NCBI RefSeq assembly: GCF_035918395.1
Contig: NZ_CP142362.1
Coordinates: 1,277,501-1,341,500, forward strand
Direction: 5' to 3'
Source of the DNA: Mycolicibacterium sp. ND9-15
Lineage (GTDB): Bacteria > Actinomycetota > Actinomycetes > Mycobacteriales > Mycobacteriaceae
Length of the DNA: 64,000 nucleotides
A program made the translations under genes and the position numbers. Of this stretch, positions 55,726-63,578 are shown piece after piece (within the stretch, counting starts at the first letter, position 1; each line of letters starts with the position of its first letter). The notes below the pieces were generated by a model, which was not told the DNA's origin, made no database searches, and saw nothing but the letters and a program-made list of their open reading frames with translations.

Positions 55726-57375
55726 ATGGCTGAAGTGGTCAAACGGGCACTCATCGTTACTCGACTCTCGCGAGTCACCGACACTACAACCTCCCCCGAA
55801 CGCCAGCTTGCGGTCTGTCGGGAGCTGATCGCGAAGCGCGGCTACGACGAGATCGGCGTTGCCGAAGATCTAGACGTGTCCGGTGCGGTCGATCCGTTCG
55901 ACCGCAAGAAGAGGCCCCAACTGTCGAGCTGGCTCCATGAACACACCGATGAGTTCGACGTGCTGATCTCGTACCGAGTTGACAGGTTCACCCGGTCGCT
56001 GCGCCACCTGCAAGAGCTTGTGTATTGGTGTGACGACCACGGGAAGACGCTCGTGTCGGCTACAGAGCAGCACTTCGACACGACTACACCGTTCGCTGGT
56101 GTCGTCATCGCGCTGATGGGCACGGTCGCGCAGATGGAGCTGGAGGCCATCTCGGAGCGCAATGCCTCGACTGCCCGCCACAACATCAGGGCGGGCAGGT
56201 ACCGGGGATCACAACCACCATGGGGATACCGACCCGAAAAGATCGATGGGACTTGGCGTTTGGTCCAGGATGCCGAACAGGTCCAGGTGATTCACGAGGT
56301 CGCGCGTCGCGTGGTCGACGGAGAGCCGCTACAGCGGATCGCCCACGACTTGACCCGTCGGGGCGTTCCCACCCCGAAAGATCACACCTTGAAACGGCAA
56401 GGCAGGCCGACGAAGGGAACGGCGTGGAGCGTGACTCCGCTGAAACGGTCACTACTCAGTGAGGCGATGCTCGGACGAGTAACCGACGCCCACGGCAAGT
56501 CGATCCGTGGTGATGACGGCTCCCCGATCGTCCGTGCTGAGCCGATCTTGACCCGCGAGGTATTCGAGCGGCTACGGGTGGAACTGGACAGCAGGTCCAA
56601 GCGCGGTGAGCCGACCGAACGCTCGTCGTCGCTGCTGCTGCGTGTGCTTCACTGCGGGATCTGTGGGAAGCCCGCCTACAAGTTCAACGGCGGCAGCCAT
56701 AGCCAGTTCCCCCGGTATAGATGCAAGTCGATGACTCAAGCCGTCAAATGCGGCAATAGAACCACCCGCGCAGATGAACTCGATCTGCTTGTAGAGGGCG
56801 CGATACTCGGATTGCTCGGTGAGTCCGAACGCCTTGAGCGGGTATGGGATTCCGGTTCTGACAACTCAGCAGAGCTGGAAGAAATCAACGCCGAACTGGT
56901 GGAGGTAACCAGCTTTATCGGTACCCCGGCCTTTCGAGCCGGAACACCGCAGTACGACGCTCTAATGGCCCGGATCGAAGGACTCGTAGCTCGCCAGGAG
57001 AAACTATCCGCCGATGAAGTAACGCCTGCTGGCTGGACCTGGAGGCCGACCGGCGAGAGATTCGGCGACTGGTGGGAGCGCCAGGACGTGACCGCGAGGA
57101 ATGTCTGGCTCCGAACGATGAACGTGAGAGCCGAGTTCGGCCGTCAGGGAATCAATGTAGACCTCGGAGACCTCGGCACACTCACGCAGCAGTTGAACGC
57201 CAGCGGACCAGCGGCTCAATGGCAGGAAGTTTTCGAAGCCATGGGGAGGAACGGCGTAGCGGGTATGGAGTTGAGCGGCGACGGCGTGGTGCTGGTCAGC
57301 CCTGATGGGCAGAGGTCACAAACTTTCGATCTAGCGTCAGATGTCCCGATCGCCGAACAGGTCAGCGGTGAATAG
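55726..57375 (+). CDS. int: Large serine recombinase, integrase of the mycobacteriophage Bxb1 type
   Basis: 549 aa. The catalytic domain starts ALIVTRLSRVTDTTTSPERQ with nucleophile Ser15; the stretches VAEDLDVSGAVDPFDRK, YRVDRFTRSLRHLQ and VIALMGTVAQMELEAI are nearly those of Bxb1 gp35. The recombinase domain has YRGSQPPWGY and LLSEAMLG. The zinc ribbon is CGICGKPAYKF with a second Cys pair about 25 residues on. A coiled-coil segment follows (LEEINAELVEVTSFIGTPA). Bxb1 integrates in groEL1, as this element does. An N-terminal extension of about 5 residues is the main difference at the start. Confidence 0.96.
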   Translation: MAEVVKRALIVTRLSRVTDTTTSPERQLAVCRELIAKRGYDEIGVAEDLDVSGAVDPFDRKKRPQLSSWLHEHTDEFDVLISYRVDRFTRSLRHLQELVYWCDDHGKTLVSATEQHFDTTTPFAGVVIALMGTVAQMELEAISERNASTARHNIRAGRYRGSQPPWGYRPEKIDGTWRLVQDAEQVQVIHEVARRVVDGEPLQRIAHDLTRRGVPTPKDHTLKRQGRPTKGTAWSVTPLKRSLLSEAMLGRVTDAHGKSIRGDDGSPIVRAEPILTREVFERLRVELDSRSKRGEPTERSSSLLLRVLHCGICGKPAYKFNGGSHSQFPRYRCKSMTQAVKCGNRTTRADELDLLVEGAILGLLGESERLERVWDSGSDNSAELEEINAELVEVTSFIGTPAFRAGTPQYDALMARIEGLVARQEKLSADEVTPAGWTWRPTGERFGDWWERQDVTARNVWLRTMNVRAEFGRQGINVDLGDLGTLTQQLNASGPAAQWQEVFEAMGRNGVAGMELSGDGVVLVSPDGQRSQTFDLASDVPIAEQVSGE

Positions 57376-57471
57376 TTCCGGTTCTTCGTGCGAACCGTCG
57401 TGCGGCTCGCTCGTACGCCGAGCTGGCCCCTCCGGCGCAGTCAGTGCGAATACTGGTTGGGTGAACGCTTT

Positions 57472-59019
57472 ATGCCCGCGATGAAATACTTGCGGTTCTA
57501 CTTGGACCGAGGTTGTGTCGTTGTTCCCGGCTACGGGAAGACCAAAAACACCCGCAAAGGGTGCGGCGGTTGGACGGTCGAAGCCACTCGCCGGAATGTC
57601 TCAATGCTGATGCGTAACGCCAAAGTGATCAACGGTTCTGGCCGGTTGCTGATCGTGGACGTTGATCCGAAGAACGGCGGGTCCGTGGACGCTTTGCGGA
57701 GACGGTTCCCGGACCTGCCCGAAACCAGGACCGTTCGCACATCGACACCGCATCCCGCTGGGTTCGGCACGCATCTGTTGTTTACGATTCCAAGCGACGT
57801 TCGCCTGAGCGGACGACGGCTTTGCCCGGGCATTGACATACCGCATTCGGTACTGCTCCCCGGCAGCGTCGTCACAGGCGCTGACGGGGTGGATCGTAAG
57901 TACGAACTGACCAACGACCTTGAGCCGGCACCGGCTCCCCTGGGCCTCCTGGCCGCTGTTGACAAAGGAGAGATCGTCGGCCTAGCCACCGAAGCATCGA
58001 CCGGAGACGCGGACGACCGTGACGAAGGTCGGGACGACGATGATGTGGTTGCGAGGCTTGTGGAGCGTTTCGGCGACGCTCCCGGTGGCAGCCGTAACGA
58101 TGTATTCACTGAGGTTGCTCCAATCGTGATCCGGTTGAAGGGAGCTGAGGGTGCCGACATGCTCATGGCGGCCTACCTCGGCGAGGATGAGAGTTGGATC
58201 CAGAGCGCGGTCAAGAGCGCGTTGGAGAAGTACGGCGATTCTGCTGCGCCTGGCTCACTGATCAGGAGATCCAAGTACGTCGGGGAAGCTCTGCTGACGG
58301 CGTGGCAGTCTGGCCGGTTCGGGACCTGGAGGGGCCGGACCGGCAGCACGGACCGGAAGGTGTTTCTCGCAGTAGTGCAGCGGTGCAGGGATGGCCAGAC
58401 CATGACGACAGTGGCCAGCGTGCGAACGCTGGCGCTCCTGACAGGTTTAGAGCCGAAGACGGTATCCGCCGCCCTGGAGCGGCTGGTGAAGTCTGGCCGG
58501 TTGTGTGCCGTTGGGACTGCCGAAGACGGGAGCCAGGAGTACGCCCCAGTGGTGGGGGAAATGACCACAGTTGTTAGTAAGGAGATGACTCCCCCCAGGG
58601 AGTCATCAGTAGACCCCCTTCATGTTGTTTGGACGGGTGACGGCTTAAAGGGCCGTCACTCTCAAGTGTTCGATTTGGTGAGCGTTGGCGTCCGCCGTGC
58701 GAGTGAGATCGCAAAGGCGGGCGGGATGAGTCTCGATGCAGCGCGTGAGGCGCTGGCGGTCCTCGTCGATACCGGATTGTTGGAACGTGAGGACAGGGGC
58801 TACAGCCTGCCGTCTGAGATCGAAGGCGTAGCGGACCGGCTGGCGGTCAGCCGGGGAGCGGTGGCGAGGAAGGCCCGCCTCGCTGGGCGGATAGAGGAAG
58901 AACGGTCCCGGCCACGAGGAGACGCACCGCCGGATGAGGGACCGGCGATCTACGAAGACGACGAACGTCGGCGACGAGAGGAAGAAGACGAACTGATGAG
59001 GCAGTTGGGAATCCTGTAG
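57472..59019 (+). CDS. Bifunctional primase-polymerase (AEP/prim-pol) with C-terminal winged-helix domains
   Basis: About 515 aa. The N-terminal prim-pol fold has LLIVDVDPKNGG (catalytic DxD), GFGTHLLF (the His motif) and ILLPGSVV-type strand VLLPGSVV. It is the archaeal-eukaryotic primase type used by integrative plasmids and satellites to start their own replication. No helicase P-loop is seen. Two winged-helix segments follow (TMTTVASVRTLALLTGLEPKTVSAALERLVKSGRL; RRASEIAKAGGMSLDAAREALAVLVDTGLLER), then a Glu/Arg-rich tail. The start is uncertain: GTG 57388 extends it by 28 codons, and no candidate has a strong ribosome site. Confidence 0.82.
   Translation: MPAMKYLRFYLDRGCVVVPGYGKTKNTRKGCGGWTVEATRRNVSMLMRNAKVINGSGRLLIVDVDPKNGGSVDALRRRFPDLPETRTVRTSTPHPAGFGTHLLFTIPSDVRLSGRRLCPGIDIPHSVLLPGSVVTGADGVDRKYELTNDLEPAPAPLGLLAAVDKGEIVGLATEASTGDADDRDEGRDDDDVVARLVERFGDAPGGSRNDVFTEVAPIVIRLKGAEGADMLMAAYLGEDESWIQSAVKSALEKYGDSAAPGSLIRRSKYVGEALLTAWQSGRFGTWRGRTGSTDRKVFLAVVQRCRDGQTMTTVASVRTLALLTGLEPKTVSAALERLVKSGRLCAVGTAEDGSQEYAPVVGEMTTVVSKEMTPPRESSVDPLHVVWTGDGLKGRHSQVFDLVSVGVRRASEIAKAGGMSLDAAREALAVLVDTGLLEREDRGYSLPSEIEGVADRLAVSRGAVARKARLAGRIEEERSRPRGDAPPDEGPAIYEDDERRRREEEDELMRQLGIL
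58584..58658. repeat. Two consecutive inverted repeats inside the prim-pol gene
   Basis: GATGACTCCC-CCCA-GGGAGTCATC (58584-58607, ten perfect pairs) is followed by TGACGGC-TTAAAGG-GCCGTCA (58638-58658, seven pairs). They fall in the linker between the two winged-helix segments, where protein constraint is weak. Confidence 0.7.
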
Positions 59020-59020
59020 C

Positions 59021-59569
59021 TCACCCGGCGTAGTTGTAGACGGTTTGCCTGCTGACTCCGTAGTCCCGAGCCAGAGCCGTAACCGACTCGCCACCCGCCA
59101 ACCGCTCACGCAGTTGAGCGGCCTGGGCACTTGTCAGGGCCGCCTTACGGCCTGTGTACTTCCCCGCAGCCTTGGCAAGGGCGATCCCCTCGCGTTGACG
59201 TTCAAGAATCATCGACCGTTCGAACTCTGCGACGGCACCGAGCATCGACAGGAGCAGAGTGTTCATGGCCGAGTCCTCGCCCGTGAAGGCGAGAGACTCC
59301 TTGACGAACTCAACGCGGACACCCTTGCCGGTCAGTTCTCGGACGATCCGGCGCAGGTCTTCAAGGTTGCGTGCCAGGCGGTCCATGCTGTGGACGACGA
59401 GGGTGTCCCCCTCGCGGACGTACTCCAATGCCCGTGCCAGTTCTGGGCGTTTGGTGTCCTTGCCACTGGCCTTATCGGTGAACACCTTGTCCAGTCGCAC
59501 GCCGTCGAGCTGGCGTGCCGTGTTCTGATCGACCGTGCTGACTCGCTGATACCCGACGCGATGTCCCAT
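59021..59569 (-). CDS. Small serine recombinase, Tn3-type resolvase/invertase
   Basis: 182 aa. N-terminal catalytic domain GYQRVSTVDQNTARQLDG with the nucleophile Ser, then DTLVVHSMDRLARNLEDLRRIV and AVAEFERSMILERQREGIALAK. A C-terminal helix-turn-helix reads ALARDYGVSRQTVYNYA. Such enzymes resolve multimers or invert DNA. It points opposite to the other element genes and its stop is 2 bases from the prim-pol stop. ATG at 59569. Confidence 0.93.
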   Translation of the reverse strand: MGHRVGYQRVSTVDQNTARQLDGVRLDKVFTDKASGKDTKRPELARALEYVREGDTLVVHSMDRLARNLEDLRRIVRELTGKGVRVEFVKESLAFTGEDSAMNTLLLSMLGAVAEFERSMILERQREGIALAKAAGKYTGRKAALTSAQAAQLRERLAGGESVTALARDYGVSRQTVYNYAG

Positions 59570-59594
59570 GGTTCCAACTCCCTTGTCCGACCGT

Positions 59595-59627
59595 CTGTCT
59601 ATCTGGACTCTAGATCCCAATAGACAG
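59595..59627. promoter_or_regulatory. Inverted repeat upstream of the resolvase, candidate res subsite/operator
   Basis: CTGTCTAT (59595-59602) and ATAGACAG (59620-59627), 17 bases apart, just upstream of the resolvase start. Tn3-family resolvases bind inverted TGTC-type half sites next to their own gene, which also gives autoregulation. A further GGCTGTCA half lies just past it (59627-59634). Confidence 0.55.
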
Positions 59628-59830
59628 GCTGTCAAATAACGGATTGCGGACTCTAGTTTGACGCTGTGGGCGCCAGGGGCGGCTGTCCAGCACGGGTGTA
59701 CCCCAGATGGACAAACGTCCGTCAGCGTGGCTGCTAGGGCGCGTTACGGGCCTCTGTTCAGGAAACTACGCAACGATTCATGATCGGCTTCTGCACGTTG
59801 GTGTTCGTGCTCATGCACCAGGATTGTCTG

Positions 59831-60238
59831 ATGACTCCACTCACAAGTAACAAGGCGGTAGAGAACGCGGCGATCGCATGGGTGATCAAACTTGAGCGCG
59901 CCAAGGGGCGCGATCCCAGGGACACCCGATTCAAGGGCGCTCCAGCTGACATCGAGTCACCGCCGCGTGTCATCGAGGTAAAGGCGTTCGGCACAAGCAA
60001 TCGTGGTTATGACTTGCTGATGGAGGTGACGCAGGTAGAGGAGGCCCGACGCAACCCCGACTTTTACTTGTACGTCGTGGAGAACGTCCGCCAGGGCGAC
60101 CCGGGCAAGTTCACGTTGAGGGTTCTTGGCGGTCAGCGGCTGCAGCGGTTGCTGGAACGGGCTAAGGAGTACCGGGGCTACTCCGTCCCCTGGCCGGTCG
60201 CCGACTACGACGCCGGCCCGCTCGGTCTCGATGGGTGA
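59831..60238 (+). CDS. DUF3883-like PD-(D/E)XK-fold protein
   Basis: About 135 aa. NKAVENAAIAWVIKLERAKGRDPRDTR leads to ADIESPPRVIEVKAFG and YDLLMEVTQVEEA: the Asp-Ile strand and the IEVK motif are the active-site pattern of restriction-like nuclease folds as found in DUF3883. Usually DUF3883 is a domain of large defence or helicase proteins; here it is stand-alone. The ATG at 59831 has AGG 8 bases before; in-frame ATGs at 59813 and 59780 are alternatives. Confidence 0.75.
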   Translation: MTPLTSNKAVENAAIAWVIKLERAKGRDPRDTRFKGAPADIESPPRVIEVKAFGTSNRGYDLLMEVTQVEEARRNPDFYLYVVENVRQGDPGKFTLRVLGGQRLQRLLERAKEYRGYSVPWPVADYDAGPLGLDG

Positions 60239-60495
60239 GTGCTCGGGATGGGAGGCAGTGACGGTTGCCACGCTGACGGCCACAGGGGTACGTCACGAGT
60301 TGTGGCGCGCCTGGTGAGGCGCTGCGTGGGCGGCTGGATGAGGCTCTGTTTCTTGTTGGCGGCGCTCGTTCTTGTACTACCTCTACCCAGGCGGTTGCAC
60401 TCCCTGCGGACCCGGCGGTAATCCGCCCGGCCGATTCCGTACGGGTCTTGAAACATCAGCCGTCCAAGACGTACCTGCAGGGCAGTCGGACGATC

Positions 60496-60834
60496 CTAAC
60501 GGACCTTGAGAAACGCCTTTAATCGCTCAAGGCCAGCGGGGGGACCGTCAGGTCCGCTGGCCCCTCGCATGCGCGGACGATCACTGGGCACCAGTGCCAG
60601 TTGGTCATAGACCACCAGCGCCACTCTTGTCGCGTCTCCGACGGGATGGACCCGCAAGGTGTGATGCGGGTTTGGGGTGTCATCCACGACGACAACAAGC
60701 TCCGTGCCGGGCGGCAGATCGGCTGGCCAGTCGATCTCGTCAGTAGGCTCATCGACAAGAACTTGGGCAAGCTGACCGCGCAGGCCGGTCTGGTCGTAGC
60801 CAATCGGGGCCAACACTTGTTGACTCTTACTCAT
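60496..60834 (-). CDS. Unknown element protein, 112 aa
   Basis: Starts MSKSQQVLAPIGYDQTGLRGQL and is acidic: VDEPTDEIDWPADLPPGTELVVVVDD, then THIS strand-rich middle (HHTLRVHPVGDATRVALVVYDQLALV) and a basic end. No family recognised. The ATG has AGAGG 8 bases upstream. The frame extends 39 codons further upstream without conserved character. Between it and the DUF3883 gene (60239-60495) there is no convincing gene. Confidence 0.6.
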   Translation of the reverse strand: MSKSQQVLAPIGYDQTGLRGQLAQVLVDEPTDEIDWPADLPPGTELVVVVDDTPNPHHTLRVHPVGDATRVALVVYDQLALVPSDRPRMRGASGPDGPPAGLERLKAFLKVR

Positions 60835-60996
60835 GCCCAACACCTCTTCATCTGGTGTGTTCGCATTGTCTCGCTTCAGATACCCAATGTCTTGCTCTAC
60901 ACACTCATTGTTACCAAAAGCGAACCGACAACGCACGGGGACGAACGTCACAAGTTAGGAGAGGCCCCTGACGGCCGAGGGGCAAGTATGTCGGAC

Positions 60997-61287
60997 TCAC
61001 TCGTCTTCGCATTCTGGCTGCTGTACAGACTGAGGCAGTGACTTGATGAACTCCTCGATGCACACAGTTGCTGCGGCATCGAACGCCGCGCAGACGCCGG
61101 GATCCTCAAGTGCCAACAGGTAAACATGCCGGTAGTACCAATCTAGGTCGATAGTGTGGCTCCCGCCTACCTGTCCTCCGGGGACCGCAAAAGCAGGACC
61201 GACCGGGCGAGGGTCAGCTACACGTAGAAGAATCGGTTTATCAACGGGCTTGCTCTCGTTGCCCTCTGTGGGTTCCGCACCGGTCAT
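60997..61287 (-). CDS. Unknown element protein, 96 aa
   Basis: Begins MTGAEPTEGNESKPVDK and has a hydrophobic middle (LDWYYRHVYLLALEDPGVCAAFDAA) and acidic end. No family recognised. GGGAG lies 7 bases before the ATG. It is divergent from the RHH gene, so both promoters lie in the AT-rich 172 bases between them and may share an operator. Confidence 0.62.
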   Translation of the reverse strand: MTGAEPTEGNESKPVDKPILLRVADPRPVGPAFAVPGGQVGGSHTIDLDWYYRHVYLLALEDPGVCAAFDAAATVCIEEFIKSLPQSVQQPECEDE

Positions 61288-61409
61288 CTTCAAGCTCCCT
61301 GGTGGGTCTCGCAGTGACGACTTAGCCGCAGGTTGGCCATACTGGTTTGATTATAGCGCTTCGCGTGTGCTTAGGTGCTAAGGTTCAAATCACTCATCAG
61401 CTACACTAG

Positions 61410-61434
61410 TTTATAGCACCGCCAGTGCGATAAA
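61410..61434. promoter_or_regulatory. Palindromic operator upstream of the RHH gene
   Basis: TTTATAGCAC-CGCCA-GTGCGATAAA, ten-base arms with one mismatch, 26 bases before the RHH start. A related half site TTATAGCGC lies at 61351-61359. The pattern suits self-regulation by a ribbon-helix-helix dimer and would also touch the divergent gene. Confidence 0.6.
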
Positions 61435-61459
61435 CCGTCAATGTCAGAGGAGAACCAGC

Positions 61460-61750
61460 ATGTCACGGTACGCGCAGCAGTCGCCGCATCTCGATGACCC
61501 CAAAGAAGGAGTTGCTGAGACGCCAACGAAAAACACCACGACCTTTAGTCTGCGACTTCAGCCGAAAGACTATGAGGTGCTGAGCAGCATCGCGAAGCTC
61601 AGGAATACATCAATCGCTGAACTCGCCCGGCAGTTCATCCTTGACGGCATCCGTGCATCTCTGGACCCCCTGGAGATCAATCGGATGATCGAGGCTGAGA
61701 AGCAGCGCCTACTCCAGGCCGCTGAGGAGATGCGGACGGCGGCCGTCTAG
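61460..61750 (+). CDS. Ribbon-helix-helix (CopG/Arc-like) DNA-binding protein
   Basis: 96 aa. KNTTTFSLRLQPKDYEVLSSIAKLRNTSIAELARQFILDGI is an Arc/MetJ-type RHH: a beta strand, then two helices with the turn N-T-S. The C-terminal part is a charged coiled coil (IEAEKQRLLQAAEEMRTA). AGAGGAG lies 9 bases before the ATG. It ends in a strong terminator (61770). Likely master repressor or antitoxin-like regulator of the element. Confidence 0.85.
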   Translation: MSRYAQQSPHLDDPKEGVAETPTKNTTTFSLRLQPKDYEVLSSIAKLRNTSIAELARQFILDGIRASLDPLEINRMIEAEKQRLLQAAEEMRTAAV

Positions 61751-61769
61751 CGCCAGGATGGGCATACGG

Positions 61770-61797
61770 AAAGGGGCGGGTACATCCCGCCCCTTTC
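61770..61797 (+). terminator. Rho-independent terminator after the RHH gene
   Basis: AAAGGGGCGGG-TACAT-CCCGCCCCTTT, eleven perfect pairs, followed by CTTCTGTC. Starts 20 bases after the RHH stop codon. Confidence 0.9.
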
Positions 61798-61894
61798 TTC
61801 TGTCTCGAGATAGGGAACCGCAGAACCTTGAGTGCTCAGATTCCGCGAACCTGCGGTACTATCGGTTCAGCACACCTCGTGACAGGAGGCGGAG

Positions 61895-62335
61895 ATGTCG
61901 AGTCACTCGCTCATCGATCCGGAGTTCCATCCCGTAACCACCTTGATGTTGCCGGACTACCCGGCCGCGTCCTGCTCATCGAAGGACACGCGGATTATCT
62001 ACGTGCACGGCGAACGGCGGATGAAAACCCTACACGCCGAGATGGTTGCCGCCGGCATCAGTTTGGAGGATCAGGCTCGGCGGATGGCTTCGTTGCGTAC
62101 CGCACTGCGCCTCTGGACCAGGACGCTGATGAGCGATGTGGAGGCTGCCCGAATCCTCCAGGAACACGAGAGGAATCCGACCTTCGAGGAACTGCTCGCC
62201 AAGCATGAAGAACGGGGACGGGTGGGTGCGGTCGCCTACGAGGCGATAATCGTGAGTTGTACCAAGAGTCGGCCAAGTGTCGATGGAGCCTTCGAGATCG
62301 ATCCCGACGACCCTCCTCCTCTTCCACCGGTTTAA
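61895..62335 (+). CDS. Unknown element protein, 146 aa
   Basis: Starts MSSHSLIDPEFHPVTTLMLPDYPA with GACAGGAGGCGGAG before the ATG, a good ribosome site. Two helical blocks (MKTLHAEMVAAGISLEDQARRMASLRTALRLWTRTLM; ARILQEHERNPTFEELLAKHEERG) and a Pro-rich end DPDDPPPLPPV. The helix with EDQARR resembles short toxin/anti-restriction-type proteins but I do not claim a family. First gene after the RHH terminator. Confidence 0.6.
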   Translation: MSSHSLIDPEFHPVTTLMLPDYPAASCSSKDTRIIYVHGERRMKTLHAEMVAAGISLEDQARRMASLRTALRLWTRTLMSDVEAARILQEHERNPTFEELLAKHEERGRVGAVAYEAIIVSCTKSRPSVDGAFEIDPDDPPPLPPV

Positions 62336-62790
62336 CTGCCAAACCCACCTCCATCGACTGCGCGTAACGCGGGACTTTCGAGTACGCGAATCGCCACCAT
62401 CGCGGCGGCGGCCTTCGGCGCGGCTCGGCGTCTGGAGCCAGTACGGCACTCGCGCGGCACTGGGAGAGAGTTACGGCACGTGGTCGGGAAGACGGTCTAG
62501 TCGGGGACGACAGCCCAGAGAGCAGGCAGAGTGGCAGGCCGCTTCTGCCAGGCAGGTCCGCCCTGACCGGCGCAGACTAGGAGAGGCCTTCTGCGGTCCA
62601 CATTGGCGGGCTGCACCCCAGGGGGTATCCCCCATACCCCGCCTCCTGACCGGTCGGTTATGCGGCCGAGCCATCGTGTACGGGTTTTTAAGCTCCCAAG
62701 CGGTCAGATCATGGGCGCCGGACGCCCGGCCCCGAGCAGCCCGCAACTGCATTGGCAACCGTGGGCCGCTCTCCGTCATAGGCTCATACC
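62336..62790. other. 455-base region without a supported gene
   Basis: High in Arg/Gly/Pro-coding triplets in all frames, with no start that has both a ribosome site and protein-like composition. A + frame of 205 codons crosses it but is Arg-rich throughout and overlaps two better genes. It presumably holds the promoter of the methyltransferase locus. Confidence 0.5.
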
Positions 62791-63435
62791 GTGGAGTTTG
62801 TGAAGTCGAGGGAACGGGTGGCCGACCATGGAGAGGTGTTCACGCCTCCAGCGTTGGTGGACGCAATGCTCGAACTGGTGCACTCAGAGTCTGAACGTAT
62901 TGACGCGCGTTTCCTAGAACCCGCCTGCGGTTCCGGCAACTTCCTGATTCCGGTGCTGAAGCGAAAGCTTGCCACCGTGGATCGTCAGTACGGCAAGAGC
63001 GACTTCGAGAAGCGGCACCACGCCTTGCTCGCTCTCATGTCGATTTACGGCATCGAACTCCTGGAGGACAACGTCGCCGAGTGCCGCGAGAACCTGCTTG
63101 ATGTGATCTCGAGCTACCTGGGCTTGGATTCCGCAGATCGGTGGTATGCCGCGGCGTTGAAGGTGCTCGACGCGAACATAGTTCACGGGGACGCGCTGTC
63201 TATGACGACCCGAGAACTCGAGCCGAAACCGATTACATTTCCCGAATGGTCGTACCTCGGGAGGGGTGCGTACCACCGCCGGGATTTCCGCTTCGACACC
63301 ATGACTCAGATGTCAACTTTTGGGCAAGAAGACACGCTTTTTTCCGATCTGGGAAAGCACGAGATCTTTACACCGGCGAGGGATTATGGATCTCTGACAG
63401 TGAACGACATTGCTGGGGGGTGTCTAGCTCGTTGA
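62791..63435 (+). CDS. N6-adenine DNA methyltransferase-like protein, short
   Basis: 214 aa. Motif X-like FTPPALVDAML is followed by motif I FLEPACGSGNFLIPVL and YGIELLEDNVAECRENL (motif II), then IVHGDALS (motif III). No NPPY catalytic motif follows within the protein, so it may only bind SAM, or work with the next frame. GTG start at 62791 with another GTG 3 codons later. It overlaps the following frame by 4 bases (TTGA). Confidence 0.72.
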   Translation: MEFVKSRERVADHGEVFTPPALVDAMLELVHSESERIDARFLEPACGSGNFLIPVLKRKLATVDRQYGKSDFEKRHHALLALMSIYGIELLEDNVAECRENLLDVISSYLGLDSADRWYAAALKVLDANIVHGDALSMTTRELEPKPITFPEWSYLGRGAYHRRDFRFDTMTQMSTFGQEDTLFSDLGKHEIFTPARDYGSLTVNDIAGGCLAR

Positions 63436-63578
63436 GTGAGCCAGTGGCGTTCAGTCTCCGGAACCGCAATCCGGACGTCCTGAAGTGCATCGCCAATCTT
63501 TCGAACGATGAAGTTTTCACTCCGCCCGAACTCGCCAATCAGATGCTAGATCTGGTCGCTCAGACGTGGGCGCAATGA
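63432..63578 (+). pseudogene. Eco57I-like restriction-modification gene, N-terminal fragment cut by an IS
   Basis: TTG start overlapping the previous stop. It encodes RNRNPDVLKCIANLSNDEVFTPPELANQMLDLVAQTW, the usual beginning of long Eco57I-type methylase/restriction proteins, then meets a TGA that belongs to the IS end. The rest of the gene would lie beyond the IS, outside the window. Thus the locus is probably inactive in this strain. Confidence 0.7.

Noticed and set aside
60239..60421. 60-codon + frame with one hydrophobic stretch after the DUF3883 gene
   Set aside because: Start overlaps the preceding stop region with no ribosome site; composition Arg-rich. Possible but not supportable.
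62277..62894. 205-codon + frame across the 62.3-62.8 kb gap
   Set aside because: Arg-rich throughout, overlaps two better genes in other frames.
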